NCBI GenBank assembly: GCA_036259835.1
Contig: DATABA010000156.1
Location: 1-59,164, forward strand
Direction of reading: 5' to 3'
Origin: JALYGK01 sp036259835
GTDB taxonomy: Bacteria; Actinomycetota; UBA4738
DNA: 59,164 bases
The notes below the pieces were generated by a model. That model was not told where the DNA came from. It worked only from the letters and a program-made list of their open reading frames with translations, and made no database searches. The translations under genes and the position numbers were made by a program. Below are positions 1 to 8,685 of this stretch, piece after piece. The stretch's first letter is position 1, and each line of letters begins with the position of its first letter.

Positions 1-576
1 CGATGATGGCGGTCCCTCCTCCAGGACGAACCGATCACCGTCGAGCGAAACGAACAGCTCCACAATTCCCTGCGACGTGGCCTTGACCCTGTGAAACGGG
101 AGGTTGTCCAGGAGCTCGTTGGCGATTACGCAGCCGGTGGCGGCGCCGCCGATTTCGCCGAGCGTCGCCGCAACTTCGATCCCCGCTGCGGCCACGGCCT
201 CGCGAGCGGGGGCACTCCGTTCGACGGCGACGTAGCGAGTGATGCGCTTGATTGGTTCGCTGAGCGCTTCGAGAACCTGGCGCGCGAGCACCCCGGTGCC
301 TGCTCCCGCCTCGACGACCGTGAAGGATGCCGGCTGCCCGAGCAGTTCCCAAAACTCTTCGATTTGCCGCGCGACCAACGAGCCGAACGCGGCCGAGATG
401 TGGGGGCTGGTGACGAAGTGGGCGTCCTCCCCGACCGACACGTGAGAGTAGAAGCCGTCCACCGGGTCGTAGAGAGCCGCCTCGACGAAATCCGCGAACG
501 TGATCGGACCCCCCGATTCGATCCGTCGGCGAAGCCGCTCCTCCAGCGGTGTTTCGGAGTCCGACGTTGTCATCAT
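1..576 (-). CDS. MidA/NDUFAF7-family SAM-dependent methyltransferase (C-terminus beyond the window)
   Basis: This is the N-terminal 191 residues of a class I methyltransferase of the COG1565 (MidA/NDUFAF7) family; mitochondrial members methylate an arginine of a complex I subunit. The protein begins MTTSDSETPLEERLRRR, then shows the family opening FADFVEAALYDPVDGFYS, a SAM-binding glycine motif VVEAGAGTGVLARQ near residue 88 and the family signature ANELLDNLPFHRV near residue 150. The reading frame is open to the window edge, so the gene is cut, not broken. Two adjacent ATG codons (576 and 573) could start it. It is divergent from the NUDIX gene, whose start lies only 6 bases away. The bacterial substrate is not known from the sequence. 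Confidence 0.85.
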   Translation of the reverse strand, partial: MMTTSDSETPLEERLRRRIESGGPITFADFVEAALYDPVDGFYSHVSVGEDAHFVTSPHISAAFGSLVARQIEEFWELLGQPASFTVVEAGAGTGVLARQVLEALSEPIKRITRYVAVERSAPAREAVAAAGIEVAATLGEIGGAATGCVIANELLDNLPFHRVKATSQGIVELFVSLDGDRFVLEEGPPSS

Positions 577-582
577 TGCGGC

Positions 583-1212
583 ATGGATTCAGGACCCCCG
601 CAGCAGGGAGCCGACCTTCGGCCCGCCGCGACCGTGATCGTCGCGCGCGAGGCGAGCGGCGGACTGGAATTCCTGGTCTTGCTTCGGTCGGCGAGCAGCC
701 GATTCCTGCCGAACTTCGTCGTGTTCCCGGGAGGAGTCGTCGAGGACCAGGATCGAGCTCTGGCCTCATCCTGGTTCGGCGGCGAGGATGAAGCGGCACG
801 CGCGTGCGCCTTGCGCGAGCTCGCCGAGGAGGCCGGGCTGGTCATGACGGCGAACGGGCTGATAGAAGCCCCCGGCCGGCTTCCCGGCCAGCCGGACCTT
901 CCGCCGCCGGATCCAGGGGCTATGCCCGAAATCGCGCGGTGGGTCGCTCCCGAGTTTCTGCCGGTTCGCTTCGACGCCCGGTTCTTCGCTCTCGGTGCAT
1001 CCCCCGACGTCGAGCCCCATCCGGATGGCATGGAGGCCGCGAGGGCGTGGTGGACATCCGCCGAGGAGCTCCTGGATGGCGCGCGGACCGGTGAGACCCA
1101 GCTCATGTGGCCCACGCTCAAGACGCTTGAGACGCTCGCGGGGTGTTCCACCCTCGAGGAGGTGCTTTCCCTGCGCATCGAGCAGGTCCCTCCACCGGTC
1201 CGGTCGTCATGA
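583..1212 (+). CDS. NUDIX hydrolase, NUDT8/NUDT19-like with split NUDIX box
   Basis: A 209-residue hydrolase for a nucleoside diphosphate-X or acyl-CoA type substrate. The NUDIX box is present but interrupted: FPGGVV at residues 48-53 and RELAEEAGL at 78-86 are separated by a longer insert than in the standard GX5EX7REUXEEXGU pattern, as in NUDT8/NUDT19-like proteins. The catalytic Glu pair of REXXEE is intact. The frame stays open further upstream, but that part antiparallels the real methyltransferase gene, so the ATG at 583 is preferred. No clear ribosome-binding site is visible. The stop overlaps the next start in ATGA (1209-1212), so the two hydrolases are probably translated together. 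Confidence 0.85.
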   Translation: MDSGPPQQGADLRPAATVIVAREASGGLEFLVLLRSASSRFLPNFVVFPGGVVEDQDRALASSWFGGEDEAARACALRELAEEAGLVMTANGLIEAPGRLPGQPDLPPPDPGAMPEIARWVAPEFLPVRFDARFFALGASPDVEPHPDGMEAARAWWTSAEELLDGARTGETQLMWPTLKTLETLAGCSTLEEVLSLRIEQVPPPVRSS

Positions 1213-2090
1213 CATCTCGGTTCACCAGGGTTCTCGCTCCAAATCCGGGCCCGTTCACCCTCGAGGGAACGAACACGTGGATCGTCGGCCTCAACCATAC
1301 GTTCGTTATCGACCCAGGACCCGACGACGTCAGTCACATCGAGGCGGTACGGCGCGAAGCAGGAGCCATCGAGGCGATTCTCCTGACGCACCACCATCCC
1401 GACCATGCCCCCGGTGCTGCCCGATTGGCTGCCCTCACCGGCGCACCGGTTTTCGCGCTCCGTCCCGAGGAAGGTGAGCAACAGATCAGGGACGGAGAGG
1501 TTCTTGAAGCCGGCGGGACGACACTGCGCGTGGTTCACGCGCCGGGCCACACGCAAGACCATGTGGTCTTCCACGACCCGGTTTCGGGCGCGCTCTTTAC
1601 GGGCGATGCCGTTCTCGGGCGGGGAACCAGTGTCGTGGATCCACCCGACGGCGACATGGGGGCGTACATGCGGGCGCTCTCCGCCATGATGTCGCTCTCG
1701 CCTCGGGTGATCTACCCGGGACACGGTCCCGTGGTGTGGTCGGCCATGCCGAAGCTCGAGGAATACGTGCGGCATCGGAAAGAGCGCGAGGAGCAGGTTC
1801 TGGCTGCGCTCGAGCGAGGAGCGGAAACTCCCGAGGAGATCGTCCCGGGGATCTACGAGGACTACCCATCCGAGCTGTATCCGGCGGCGGCCCGTTCGGT
1901 CCTCGCCCACCTGCTCAAGCTGGAGCGAGAGGGCCGGGTCGCCCGTGCCGCGTCGCCCCGTGAGGCGCGGTTTCGACTCGCCACGGCCCATGCGTGCACC
2001 CGCTGCGGCCGTCCGGCGCGTCAGGGCGCCCAACTATGCCCTCAATGCAGTCTCGAGCTGCTTCAGGAGAGACCCGGCAACCGCCCCTGA
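1209..2090 (+). CDS. Metallo-beta-lactamase-fold hydrolase, LACTB2-like
   Basis: A 293-residue MBL-fold protein. The metal motif HHHPDH (HxHxDH) is at residues 61-66, followed by APGHTQDH, LFTGDAVLG and YPGHGPV, which supply the remaining ligands of a two-metal site. The region after about residue 175 (EEYVRHRKEREEQ onward) resembles the winged-helix tail of LACTB2-type proteins, which are RNA or thioester hydrolases. The extreme C-terminus adds a zinc-ribbon-like CTRCGRPARQGAQLCPQC, unusual for the core family. The ATG at 1209 overlaps the NUDIX stop, indicating coupling. The gene runs 28 bases into the end of the convergent Crp-like gene. The natural substrate cannot be stated. Confidence 0.85.
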   Translation: MTSRFTRVLAPNPGPFTLEGTNTWIVGLNHTFVIDPGPDDVSHIEAVRREAGAIEAILLTHHHPDHAPGAARLAALTGAPVFALRPEEGEQQIRDGEVLEAGGTTLRVVHAPGHTQDHVVFHDPVSGALFTGDAVLGRGTSVVDPPDGDMGAYMRALSAMMSLSPRVIYPGHGPVVWSAMPKLEEYVRHRKEREEQVLAALERGAETPEEIVPGIYEDYPSELYPAAARSVLAHLLKLEREGRVARAASPREARFRLATAHACTRCGRPARQGAQLCPQCSLELLQERPGNRP

Positions 2091-2791
2091 GCCCTCGCAT
2101 GCTCGCGTACTCGTTCGTGAACCGCTCCTGAGTCCGCCCAAACGTACCGTCCATCTTCGATCCGGACCGCGCCTGACGTGCGGAGTTCGCGAATCGCTCT
2201 GTTGACCGACTCGCGGGTCGCGCCGGCGATCGAAGCCAGAAGATCCTGAGAGACCGGCAGCATGATCATGGCTCCCCCGGCCACACGGGTCCCGAAGCGT
2301 GCGGCCAGGTCGCACAACGCATGCCGAACCCGGTCGGCGACTGGAAGCGTGAGCGCGCGAGCCAAGGCAACGTTGGCGCGGTCGAGCTGTTCCGCCACGG
2401 CGGCCGAGAGTCCGCGAAGAAGCAGCGTGTCGTGACGGAGGCCCGCCGCCACCGAGGTGCCGGGAACGGTCAGCACCGTCGACTCCGTAAGCGCGACCGC
2501 GCCGGGGACCGTCTCGGGCGCCGGCTCGGAAGCCACAGCCTGATACCCGACCAGATCGTATGGACCGAGGATGGACAGCGTGGCGACTCGACCGTTGGGG
2601 GTCCGAGACGAGGTTGCCACCGCGCCCTCGGCGACGACGCCGAGGGCCTCTGGAAGCTCACCCTCGTGCGTGATGACTTCGCCGGCGTAGAAGTGGTGGA
2701 GGCGAGCGCCACGAAGCCGCTGCAAGCGGGCAAGCCAGACCAGCAGGGGATCGATGAGGGGGAGAGAGGCGTCGGACTGAGCGCCGGGCAT
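2063..2791 (-). CDS. Crp/Fnr-family transcriptional regulator
   Basis: A 242-residue regulator. Residues 15-130 form a cyclic-nucleotide-binding-like beta roll (YAGEVITHEGELPEALGVV; LSILGPYDLVGY). Residues about 165-225 form a winged helix-turn-helix with recognition helix ATRESVNRAIRELRTSG. No cysteine cluster of the Fnr oxygen-sensing type is visible, so it is more Crp-like, but the ligand is unknown. ATG 2791 is chosen over the GTG three bases upstream because GGAGG sits five bases before it; the GTG would leave too little room. It ends tail-to-tail with the MBL gene, overlapping by 28 bases. Its targets are not identifiable here. Confidence 0.88.
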   Translation of the reverse strand: MPGAQSDASLPLIDPLLVWLARLQRLRGARLHHFYAGEVITHEGELPEALGVVAEGAVATSSRTPNGRVATLSILGPYDLVGYQAVASEPAPETVPGAVALTESTVLTVPGTSVAAGLRHDTLLLRGLSAAVAEQLDRANVALARALTLPVADRVRHALCDLAARFGTRVAGGAMIMLPVSQDLLASIAGATRESVNRAIRELRTSGAVRIEDGRYVWADSGAVHERVREHARAQGRLPGLS

Positions 2792-2814
2792 CACGGCCTC
2801 CCTCGTCGCGCCGC

Positions 2815-2820
2815 AGTGTA
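2815..2820 (-). promoter_or_regulatory. Candidate -10 box for the crp-like gene
   Basis: TACACT on the minus strand matches the TAnnnT -10 pattern, 23 bases upstream of the ATG at 2791. Transcription from it would give a short leader carrying the GGAGG ribosome-binding site. No convincing -35 box is seen. Confidence 0.4.
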
Positions 2821-2908
2821 CCCGGAGGCACCGACACGCTTCGAATCACCGGTTCGCGCTGAAAAAAACGTCATCCGACTGGCGCCCGCGCGCTGTTACC
2901 CTCGATGA

Positions 2909-3874
2909 TTGCCCCGCGGGCTCCATGCAGGTCGGTTCAATCGTCGGGAAAGGGACCCATTGATCGGCTCCAGTCGGCACGTCCCTCGGCCCCAGGGCGA
3001 CTCCACGAGCCGCCCGGAGGGGGGCGCGCTCGACGGCCACGGACCGCCAGACCCTGCGGTCGTCCTCGCCGCCGTACGGACCGACGTCCAGGAGACACTT
3101 CGAATGGCGTGGATCGATCCGGCTCTCGACGCGGCCACGGCGTCCGCCGCGTTCTTCACTGCGGCCTGGTCCGCGATCAGGCCGAATGTCGGTAAGAGCT
3201 TCCTCAACCTCTGCCGCCAGTTGCGCGTCGAAGCCGTGGACGTGGTTCGCTCGGCCGTTGATTCACCACCAGACCTGCGCAAGAAGCTCGAGGAGCAGTT
3301 CTCGGACGGAGAGCTTCGGCAAATCGAAGAGGCGGCCACGGCTGCATATCTCGGGACAGCGAAGACCCAGGTCGTCGTCCATGCCCTGCACAGGGCGATC
3401 CGGGGAGACCGAATCCCCGGTACCGGCGGTGAGGAACCTCCGGTGCGACGAGGCGTCCCGGACTGGCAGAAGTGGCTTGCCGGTCAGCCGACTCCCGATC
3501 CGGCACTGGCAACGCTGGAGGATGCGACAGCATTTCTCGGTTTGAGCTCGACGCCGTCCGCCCTCCGACTCATGGCGCGATGGCCGACCGTTCTTTCCTC
3601 GGCGTGGGCGGAGCTGAAGCCGGCGACCCGGCTGGATTCGTGGAAGACCGGGACGGGCAAGCTGCGACGATTGGTTCTGGCCGGCGTGTCGACGCTTCCG
3701 CACCCCATCGACCTGCAATGGACGGCGCTGAAGGCGCGAGGATTTCGGGAGGAGGACCGCGTTGCGCTTGCGGACCGGCTGGCGACGTATGACGTCGAGA
3801 TGCCGGTCCACACCCTTGTGGCCTCGTTCTTGTGGGTCGCCTTCGGCAGTCCCGAGGTCGGAAGTGAGTCTTGA
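2909..3874 (+). CDS. DehI-fold (halocarboxylic acid dehydrogenase family) protein, probably lacking the catalytic Asp
   Basis: About 321 residues built as two pseudo-repeats, the architecture of the non-HAD haloacid dehalogenase DehI (PF10778). Repeat one carries DVQETLRMAW, AAWSAIRPNVG and FSDGELRQIEEA. Repeat two carries ARWPTVLSSAWAELKP and REEDRVALADRLATYD. These align, from memory, with DehI segments of the same spacing. In that alignment the water-activating Asp of DehI falls on a non-acidic residue, so dehalogenase activity is doubtful. The start is uncertain. TTG 2909 has a TACCCT box six bases upstream (2897-2902); TTG 2960 follows an AAAGGG. The first 50 or so residues look unstructured. 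Confidence 0.65.
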   Translation: MPRGLHAGRFNRRERDPLIGSSRHVPRPQGDSTSRPEGGALDGHGPPDPAVVLAAVRTDVQETLRMAWIDPALDAATASAAFFTAAWSAIRPNVGKSFLNLCRQLRVEAVDVVRSAVDSPPDLRKKLEEQFSDGELRQIEEAATAAYLGTAKTQVVVHALHRAIRGDRIPGTGGEEPPVRRGVPDWQKWLAGQPTPDPALATLEDATAFLGLSSTPSALRLMARWPTVLSSAWAELKPATRLDSWKTGTGKLRRLVLAGVSTLPHPIDLQWTALKARGFREEDRVALADRLATYDVEMPVHTLVASFLWVAFGSPEVGSES

Positions 3875-3893
3875 GACGCGGCCGTGACTGGCT

Positions 3894-3910
3894 GGAGCTG
3901 AGGTAGCTCC
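3894..3910 (+). promoter_or_regulatory. Hairpin exposing a GAGG ribosome-binding site in its loop
   Basis: A perfect 6-bp inverted repeat GGAGCT/AGCTCC flanks the loop GAGGT. The loop contains the only plausible Shine-Dalgarno sequence for the TTG start at 3912. The structure lies between two genes in the same direction and could tune translation of the second. Confidence 0.4.
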
Positions 3911-3911
3911 G

Positions 3912-4403
3912 TTGCGTGCAGAGTTCCACGTCGACGATCCGAAGCAGGTCGTCGCGACCGTCCGGTGGGACCGCCGAGGACTCGATATCGCGGCCGACGG
4001 GGAGACCGAGGGGAAGGTTCGCCGCATCTTCAGGCCGACTCCGGTCGTGGTCGACGATCCCGCCTTCCGCTCGAGCGGAACCTCCGGTCCCGTCGTCCTG
4101 CACCCCGGCACGCTGATTTGGTTCCGTGCGGCGGCCCAGGTCCGGTCGGACGCTGAGGGTCTCAGGGTGCGGTTCGTTCCCGAAGGACAGGACGTCATGG
4201 GCTGGGATCCTGCCGGCGCCTACAGGACGTTCAGCGAGTCGATCGAGCGGAAAGAGCTGAGCGGGGTAGCCGCTCGGCCGGAAGAGGCTGAAGCCGGAGA
4301 AACCCGTCCGGAGGGCACTCGCGGTCCCTCGGCGTCGGGGACGGAGGCGGCCAAGCCGGGCACTCCGCCGTCCGGCGCCGGACCACCCGAATCCGAGGAG
4401 TGA
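3912..4403 (+). CDS. Conserved hypothetical protein with disordered C-terminal tail
   Basis: A 163-residue protein I do not recognise. Residues 1-105 look like a compact beta-rich domain (VVATVRWDRRGLDIAADG; VVLHPGTLIWFRAAAQVR). Residues 106-163 are a low-complexity Pro/Glu/Gly/Ala tail that is probably disordered. There is no signal peptide or membrane segment. The TTG start is chosen because GAGG lies 8 bases upstream, in the hairpin loop at 3894-3910, and no ATG or GTG fits. The stop overlaps the GTG of the next gene (GTGA, 4400-4403), so it is probably translated together with the secreted LVIVD protein. Confidence 0.6.
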   Translation: MRAEFHVDDPKQVVATVRWDRRGLDIAADGETEGKVRRIFRPTPVVVDDPAFRSSGTSGPVVLHPGTLIWFRAAAQVRSDAEGLRVRFVPEGQDVMGWDPAGAYRTFSESIERKELSGVAARPEEAEAGETRPEGTRGPSASGTEAAKPGTPPSGAGPPESEE

Positions 4404-5740
4404 ATCGCCCTCAGCGCGGACGTTCAGCCCGACGCTGGGGGACATTCGCAACCGCAGCCCTGTTGAGCGTGGTTCCACCCGCGCAGGGAGCTGGGGGAGC
4501 CGCTCAGGAGCGAACGGTCGAGGGAGTGCGCATGATCGGGCGCTCTGTGGCACGAGGCAGTGACGCGCAGGGTACGGTCAATTCGGACCTCGCCTTCTGG
4601 GGCAATTTGGCGTTCCACGGCCGGTACGACGGCTTTCGTGTCATCGACATCTCGGACCCAGGACGGCCGACGGAGATCGCCAGAGTCGACTGCCCGGGAG
4701 CGCAGGGCGATGTGGTCGTGTGGGACACCCTCCTGTTTCGAGCGGTGGATCGCCCGCTGACCCAGGCCGGCTGTGGCGGCGAGGACACGGCCACGGGAGT
4801 GCCGGGGTTCGAGGGCATTCAGATCTTCAACATTCGTCACCCGGCGAAGCCTCGATTGATCGCGACGGTGCCAGTCGATTGCGGCGCGCACACCATGACC
4901 CTTGTTCCGGGTCCGGATCGCGACCGACTCCTCCTGTACGTTTCGTCGAGCCATCCGGGTTTCTTCGGGCGCTCCGCCTTCGGGAACGAATGTCATTCGC
5001 ACCACGGGCGGATCCCCATCGTGGTGGTGCCCCTCGATCGGCCCCGCGACGCTCGCGTGGCACGGTCCTTCGCGGTTGCAGGAGCGAATCACTGCCACGA
5101 CATCGCCGTCCACCAGGGTGTGGATCGAGCCGTCGGTGCGTGCTGGCCCCGGGCGATCGTGTGGGATATCTCGCAGCCTCTGCACCCGAAACGTCTCGCC
5201 ACATTCACGGTCGACGGCGTCGAAGGGTGGCATTCGGCTTCGCTGACGTGGGACGGCCAGGTCATCGTCATGGGATGGGAGCCCGGGCGGGGAAGAGAGC
5301 CGGAGTGCGAGCCGGACGATCCGCCGGTCGAAAAGAGCGTGTTCTTCTACAACCTCGCGGGGACGCGGCTTGGCGAGTGGACCCTCCGCCGGTCCCAAAC
5401 GGCCGCCGAAAACTGTTCGATCCACAACTACAACGTGGTTTCCACGCTCGGACGTCGGTACGTGCTGGTGAGCGGGAATTTCCAGTCGGGCACGAGCGTG
5501 GTGGACTTCAGCGATCCGACCGCGCCGCGGGAAATCGCCTTTTCCGATCCACCGCCGCTTCAGCCGCCGGAACTCGGTGGCGCCTGGTCCAGCTACTGGT
5601 ACAACGGAGCGATCTACGAAGGCGACATCACGGGAGGGTTGAGGATCTTCCGGCCCAGCGATCCTGTGGTTCCGCAACCCATAACGCTCTTCCACCTCAA
5701 TCCGCAGACCCAGCGAGACCTGGCGCCCTATCCGGGCTAG
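4400..5740 (+). CDS. Secreted LVIVD-repeat beta-propeller-like protein
   Basis: A 446-residue protein with an N-terminal signal peptide (basic RRW, then TAALLSVVPPAQG) and therefore exported. The rest is made of LVIVD-type repeats (PF08309): YDGFRVIDISDPGRPTEI, IQIFNIRHPAKPRLI, IVWDISQPLHPKRLA, TSVVDFSDPTAPREI and GGLRIFRPSD. Each blade has an aromatic/hydrophobic-D-(I/F)-S/R-x-P core. Such proteins are cell-surface or secreted propellers of unknown ligand. Several cysteines between repeats could form disulfides. The GTG start overlaps the preceding stop by four bases. No catalytic residues can be assigned. Confidence 0.8.
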   Translation: MNRPQRGRSARRWGTFATAALLSVVPPAQGAGGAAQERTVEGVRMIGRSVARGSDAQGTVNSDLAFWGNLAFHGRYDGFRVIDISDPGRPTEIARVDCPGAQGDVVVWDTLLFRAVDRPLTQAGCGGEDTATGVPGFEGIQIFNIRHPAKPRLIATVPVDCGAHTMTLVPGPDRDRLLLYVSSSHPGFFGRSAFGNECHSHHGRIPIVVVPLDRPRDARVARSFAVAGANHCHDIAVHQGVDRAVGACWPRAIVWDISQPLHPKRLATFTVDGVEGWHSASLTWDGQVIVMGWEPGRGREPECEPDDPPVEKSVFFYNLAGTRLGEWTLRRSQTAAENCSIHNYNVVSTLGRRYVLVSGNFQSGTSVVDFSDPTAPREIAFSDPPPLQPPELGGAWSSYWYNGAIYEGDITGGLRIFRPSDPVVPQPITLFHLNPQTQRDLAPYPG

Positions 5741-5805
5741 CTCCGGTTCTATTGCCGTTTGAAGGGCTCCATTCGGGCAGCTCAGGCCTTGTCAGACGGT
5801 GGCGA

Positions 5806-5811
5806 TAGCAT
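5806..5811 (+). promoter_or_regulatory. Leaderless-type -10 box for adnA
   Basis: TAGCAT ends six bases before the ATG at 5818. No Shine-Dalgarno sequence is present, so transcription would start at or next to the start codon. The spacing matches other candidates in this window. Confidence 0.5.
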
Positions 5812-5817
5812 CCGCCC

Positions 5818-8685
5818 ATGCCGTTCAAGCCGGACCCCGAGCAGTCGAACGTTCTCGCCCACGAGCGGGGCAGCCTGCTCGTTACCGGGCGTGCCGGCAC
5901 GGGAAAGTCCGTGGTTCTGCGGGAACGGTTCGCTCGTCTCATCCAGGAGGGAGCCGATCCGGAGCGGGTCGCCCTGGTGGTCCGGACGAAGGAAGCTCGG
6001 GCGGAAGCGCGGCACACGTTGGTTCGGAGCCTCGAGAGGTCACTTCCGAGTCTCAAGGTCCTCACGGTTCACGGTCTGGCCTTTCACGTCCTGACCGAGC
6101 GGTTCGCTTCGCTCGGATATCAGGAGCCTCCAACGGTCCTCACGGCGTTCGACCAGTTCGCCAAGGTTCGAGAGCTCCTGGAAGCCGAGGACGACACCGA
6201 CTGGCCGACCTACGCCAAGATGCGCCGGCTTCGCGGCTTTGCCGACGAGGTTCGGCAGTTCGTCCTCCGAGCGCAGGAAGCGCTCCTCGAACCCGAGGCC
6301 GTAACCGCCACTGCAGAACATGGGACCGCGATCGGGTGGGATGAGATCGCCGGGTTCTACCGGCGATATCTCGATGTCCTGGCCCAAGAAGGAACCGTGG
6401 ACTACGCCGGCCTGGTCGTGCAGGCGGCGGCCAGCGACGGGTCGGCGCTCTTCGACCATCTCCTCGTCGACGACTATCAGGAAGCGACCTTCGCGGAGGA
6501 GAAGCTCCTGGCGACGCTCGCACCCGAGTCACTGGTAGTCGCCGGTGATATCGAGTCGCACGTCTTCTCGTTCCAGGGGACGACCGACGTCCCGCTTCGC
6601 CGTTTCGGAGAGCGGTTCGGCGTCTCGGGCTCGGTACACCTTCAAACGCCCCACCGGTCACCTTCGCCCGCGATGGAAGCATGGTTTTCGGCCCATACCT
6701 CCGAAGAACACGCTGCGGTGGCTCGGGAGCTCAGGCGCATCCACGTGGAGGAGGGCGTTCCGTGGGGAGAGCTCGCCGTGGTGGTCCGGCGGCACGGCAG
6801 TCACGTGGGGGGACTCCTTCGTGCACTCGACGATGCAGGAGTTCCGCGTTCCACCGCAGAGGGAGGGCTCTCGCTTCTGTCCGAGCCCGCGGTGTACCCA
6901 TTAGCGCTGGCGTTGAGATGGTCGGCGTACCCGGATGAGCGGGACGGTGTGGTCGAGTCGCTGCTCACATCCGACCTCGTCCGTCTCTCGCCGGCCGTGG
7001 CCCGCGGGCTGATTCGCGCGACGACGGCGGCGGGAGATTCGCCGGCCGAGGCGCTGCTTCATCCGCGTCAGACGAGCGGCATGTCCGACGCTGATTTTCT
7101 GGGAGTCCAGACCTTGAGCGCGGCGCTTCGGGCGGCAAGCGACGTTGCCCATGTCTCTGTCCTGGACGCCTTCGGGGTCTTGTGGCGCGATCTGCCGTAC
7201 GCCCGGCGATTGGTCGATGAAGCCGAAGAGTCGCCGGCTCGATGGCGCGACCTCGACGTCATCACGGCCTTCGCCGAGGCGGTCAGCAGGGCAAGCGCGC
7301 GAGCGGACGCCTCGGTCGCGGCGTTTCTGGAGGCGCTTGAAGCCGGACAGGATGGGCCCGAAACGGATATGGGAGTCGACCACGGCGTCGTTCGGGTCAT
7401 GACCGCCCACGCCAGCGCCGGTTTCGAGTTCGACACGGTCATCCTGACCGGGGCCGTGGAAGGGAATTTCCCGAGCCTGTCGCGGCCCGAGCCGATGTTC
7501 GACCTCAACCTGCTGGAGCGCCCGTTGCCACAGTCCGAGCGCAACCGCTTGCGTCTGGAGGACGAGCGCCGCCTGTTCACGGTTTCGGCGACGCGAGCCC
7601 GTCGGCGAGTGCTGTTCACCGCGAGCGAGCCCGTCGGCGAGCAACCGAAGGTTGGCGTCCGTTCGAGGTTCGTCTCGGAGGCACGGGTCCAGTGGCGGCC
7701 CGGGCCCGACGGCGCGGTCGGAGAACCGGTGACTTTGGGTGAGGCCGTGGCGCTGTGGCGCCGCACCGTCGCCGATACCGCACGACCGGTCCCCGCGCGT
7801 ATCGCCGCGCTGACGAGTCTCCTGTCCGTCGAAGAGCAGCCGGCTCGGTGGTGGTTCCAACGGGACTGGACCGGGAGGGCGGATCCACTTCACGAGACCA
7901 TCAGGACGTCGTTCTCCAAGCTCGACAAGCTGGAGAACTGCGCGCTTCAGTACGTGCTCGCCGAGGAGCTCGGGCTGGAAGAAGAGGCGGGATATTACGC
8001 CTGGGTCGGAAGCCTGGTCCACGGATTGATCGAGGACTGCGAGAAGGGCGAGATCCCGCGGGAGGCCGGCGCGTTGATCGCAGAGGCTGAACGGCGGTGG
8101 CGTCCGAGCCAGTTCCCCTCGTTCGCGGTATCCGAGGCCTTTCGGCGAACCGTCACAGAACGCATGCTGCCCGGGTGGCTCGCCTCGTATGGCGACACCG
8201 AGTCGCTCGCTCGAGAGATCCACTTTTCGTTCGAGTACGACGGAGCGACGGTCACGGGGTACATCGATAGGGTCGGCAAGGTGCAGACCGGCGGAAGCCA
8301 GATCACCGACTACAAGACGGGAAAGGCCCGGGCAGCCAAACCGGATGAGAGTCTTCAGCTCGGCATCTACTACCTGGCGGTCCATCGCGCACCGGAGCTA
8401 GCGCGGTTCCTTCCCGTCAAGGCTGTGGAGTTGGCCTTCCTGAAGGAACGAAAGGATGGCGGCGTCCATCGCGCACAGCTGGGCCTGAACTCCCAGGCGC
8501 AACACGACTACGAGGCCAAGATGTCCGAGCGGCTCAGTTCCCTGATTGCCCGAGTGAGGGAGCTCATGGAAACCGAGAACTACCGCCCCAATCCGGGAGC
8601 GGTCTGCCGCAACTGCGACTTCAAGCCGCTGTGCCCGCTCTGGCCCGAGGGTCGAGAAGTCTTCGCGTGGGAAGGGGTGACATGA
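5818..8685 (+). CDS. adnA: AdnA-like UvrD-fold helicase/PD-(D/E)XK nuclease subunit
   Basis: A 955-residue subunit of a two-subunit helicase-nuclease that resects double-strand DNA ends, as AdnAB does in mycobacteria. Motor motifs: Walker A GRAGTGKS (about residue 25), Walker B LLVDDYQE (about 218), motif III-like GDIESHVFSFQG, motif V VMTAHASAGFEFD and motif VI VSATRARRR. Motif III departs from the usual GDxxQSIYxFRG, hinting at a weakened motor. The C-terminal nuclease has GYIDR and ITDYKTGK (about 813-835). A Cys in LENCALQY (about 706) and CRNCDFKPLC (about 929) form a four-cysteine Fe-S pattern like AddB and Cas4. It lies head-to-tail with adnB with an ATGA overlap. Confidence 0.85.
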   Translation: MPFKPDPEQSNVLAHERGSLLVTGRAGTGKSVVLRERFARLIQEGADPERVALVVRTKEARAEARHTLVRSLERSLPSLKVLTVHGLAFHVLTERFASLGYQEPPTVLTAFDQFAKVRELLEAEDDTDWPTYAKMRRLRGFADEVRQFVLRAQEALLEPEAVTATAEHGTAIGWDEIAGFYRRYLDVLAQEGTVDYAGLVVQAAASDGSALFDHLLVDDYQEATFAEEKLLATLAPESLVVAGDIESHVFSFQGTTDVPLRRFGERFGVSGSVHLQTPHRSPSPAMEAWFSAHTSEEHAAVARELRRIHVEEGVPWGELAVVVRRHGSHVGGLLRALDDAGVPRSTAEGGLSLLSEPAVYPLALALRWSAYPDERDGVVESLLTSDLVRLSPAVARGLIRATTAAGDSPAEALLHPRQTSGMSDADFLGVQTLSAALRAASDVAHVSVLDAFGVLWRDLPYARRLVDEAEESPARWRDLDVITAFAEAVSRASARADASVAAFLEALEAGQDGPETDMGVDHGVVRVMTAHASAGFEFDTVILTGAVEGNFPSLSRPEPMFDLNLLERPLPQSERNRLRLEDERRLFTVSATRARRRVLFTASEPVGEQPKVGVRSRFVSEARVQWRPGPDGAVGEPVTLGEAVALWRRTVADTARPVPARIAALTSLLSVEEQPARWWFQRDWTGRADPLHETIRTSFSKLDKLENCALQYVLAEELGLEEEAGYYAWVGSLVHGLIEDCEKGEIPREAGALIAEAERRWRPSQFPSFAVSEAFRRTVTERMLPGWLASYGDTESLAREIHFSFEYDGATVTGYIDRVGKVQTGGSQITDYKTGKARAAKPDESLQLGIYYLAVHRAPELARFLPVKAVELAFLKERKDGGVHRAQLGLNSQAQHDYEAKMSERLSSLIARVRELMETENYRPNPGAVCRNCDFKPLCPLWPEGREVFAWEGVT

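Noticed and set aside
91..582. Open frame running into the NUDIX gene from far upstream, which would add about 160 residues
   Set aside because: The opposite strand encodes a clear MidA-type methyltransferase here, and the NUDIX domain begins normally at ATG 583.
35..799. 254-residue open frame on the minus strand
   Set aside because: Arg-rich, low-complexity translation out of phase with the MidA gene; a shadow frame of high-GC DNA.
6901..8385. 494-residue antisense open frame within adnA
   Set aside because: No domain signatures; the plus strand carries helicase and nuclease motifs throughout.
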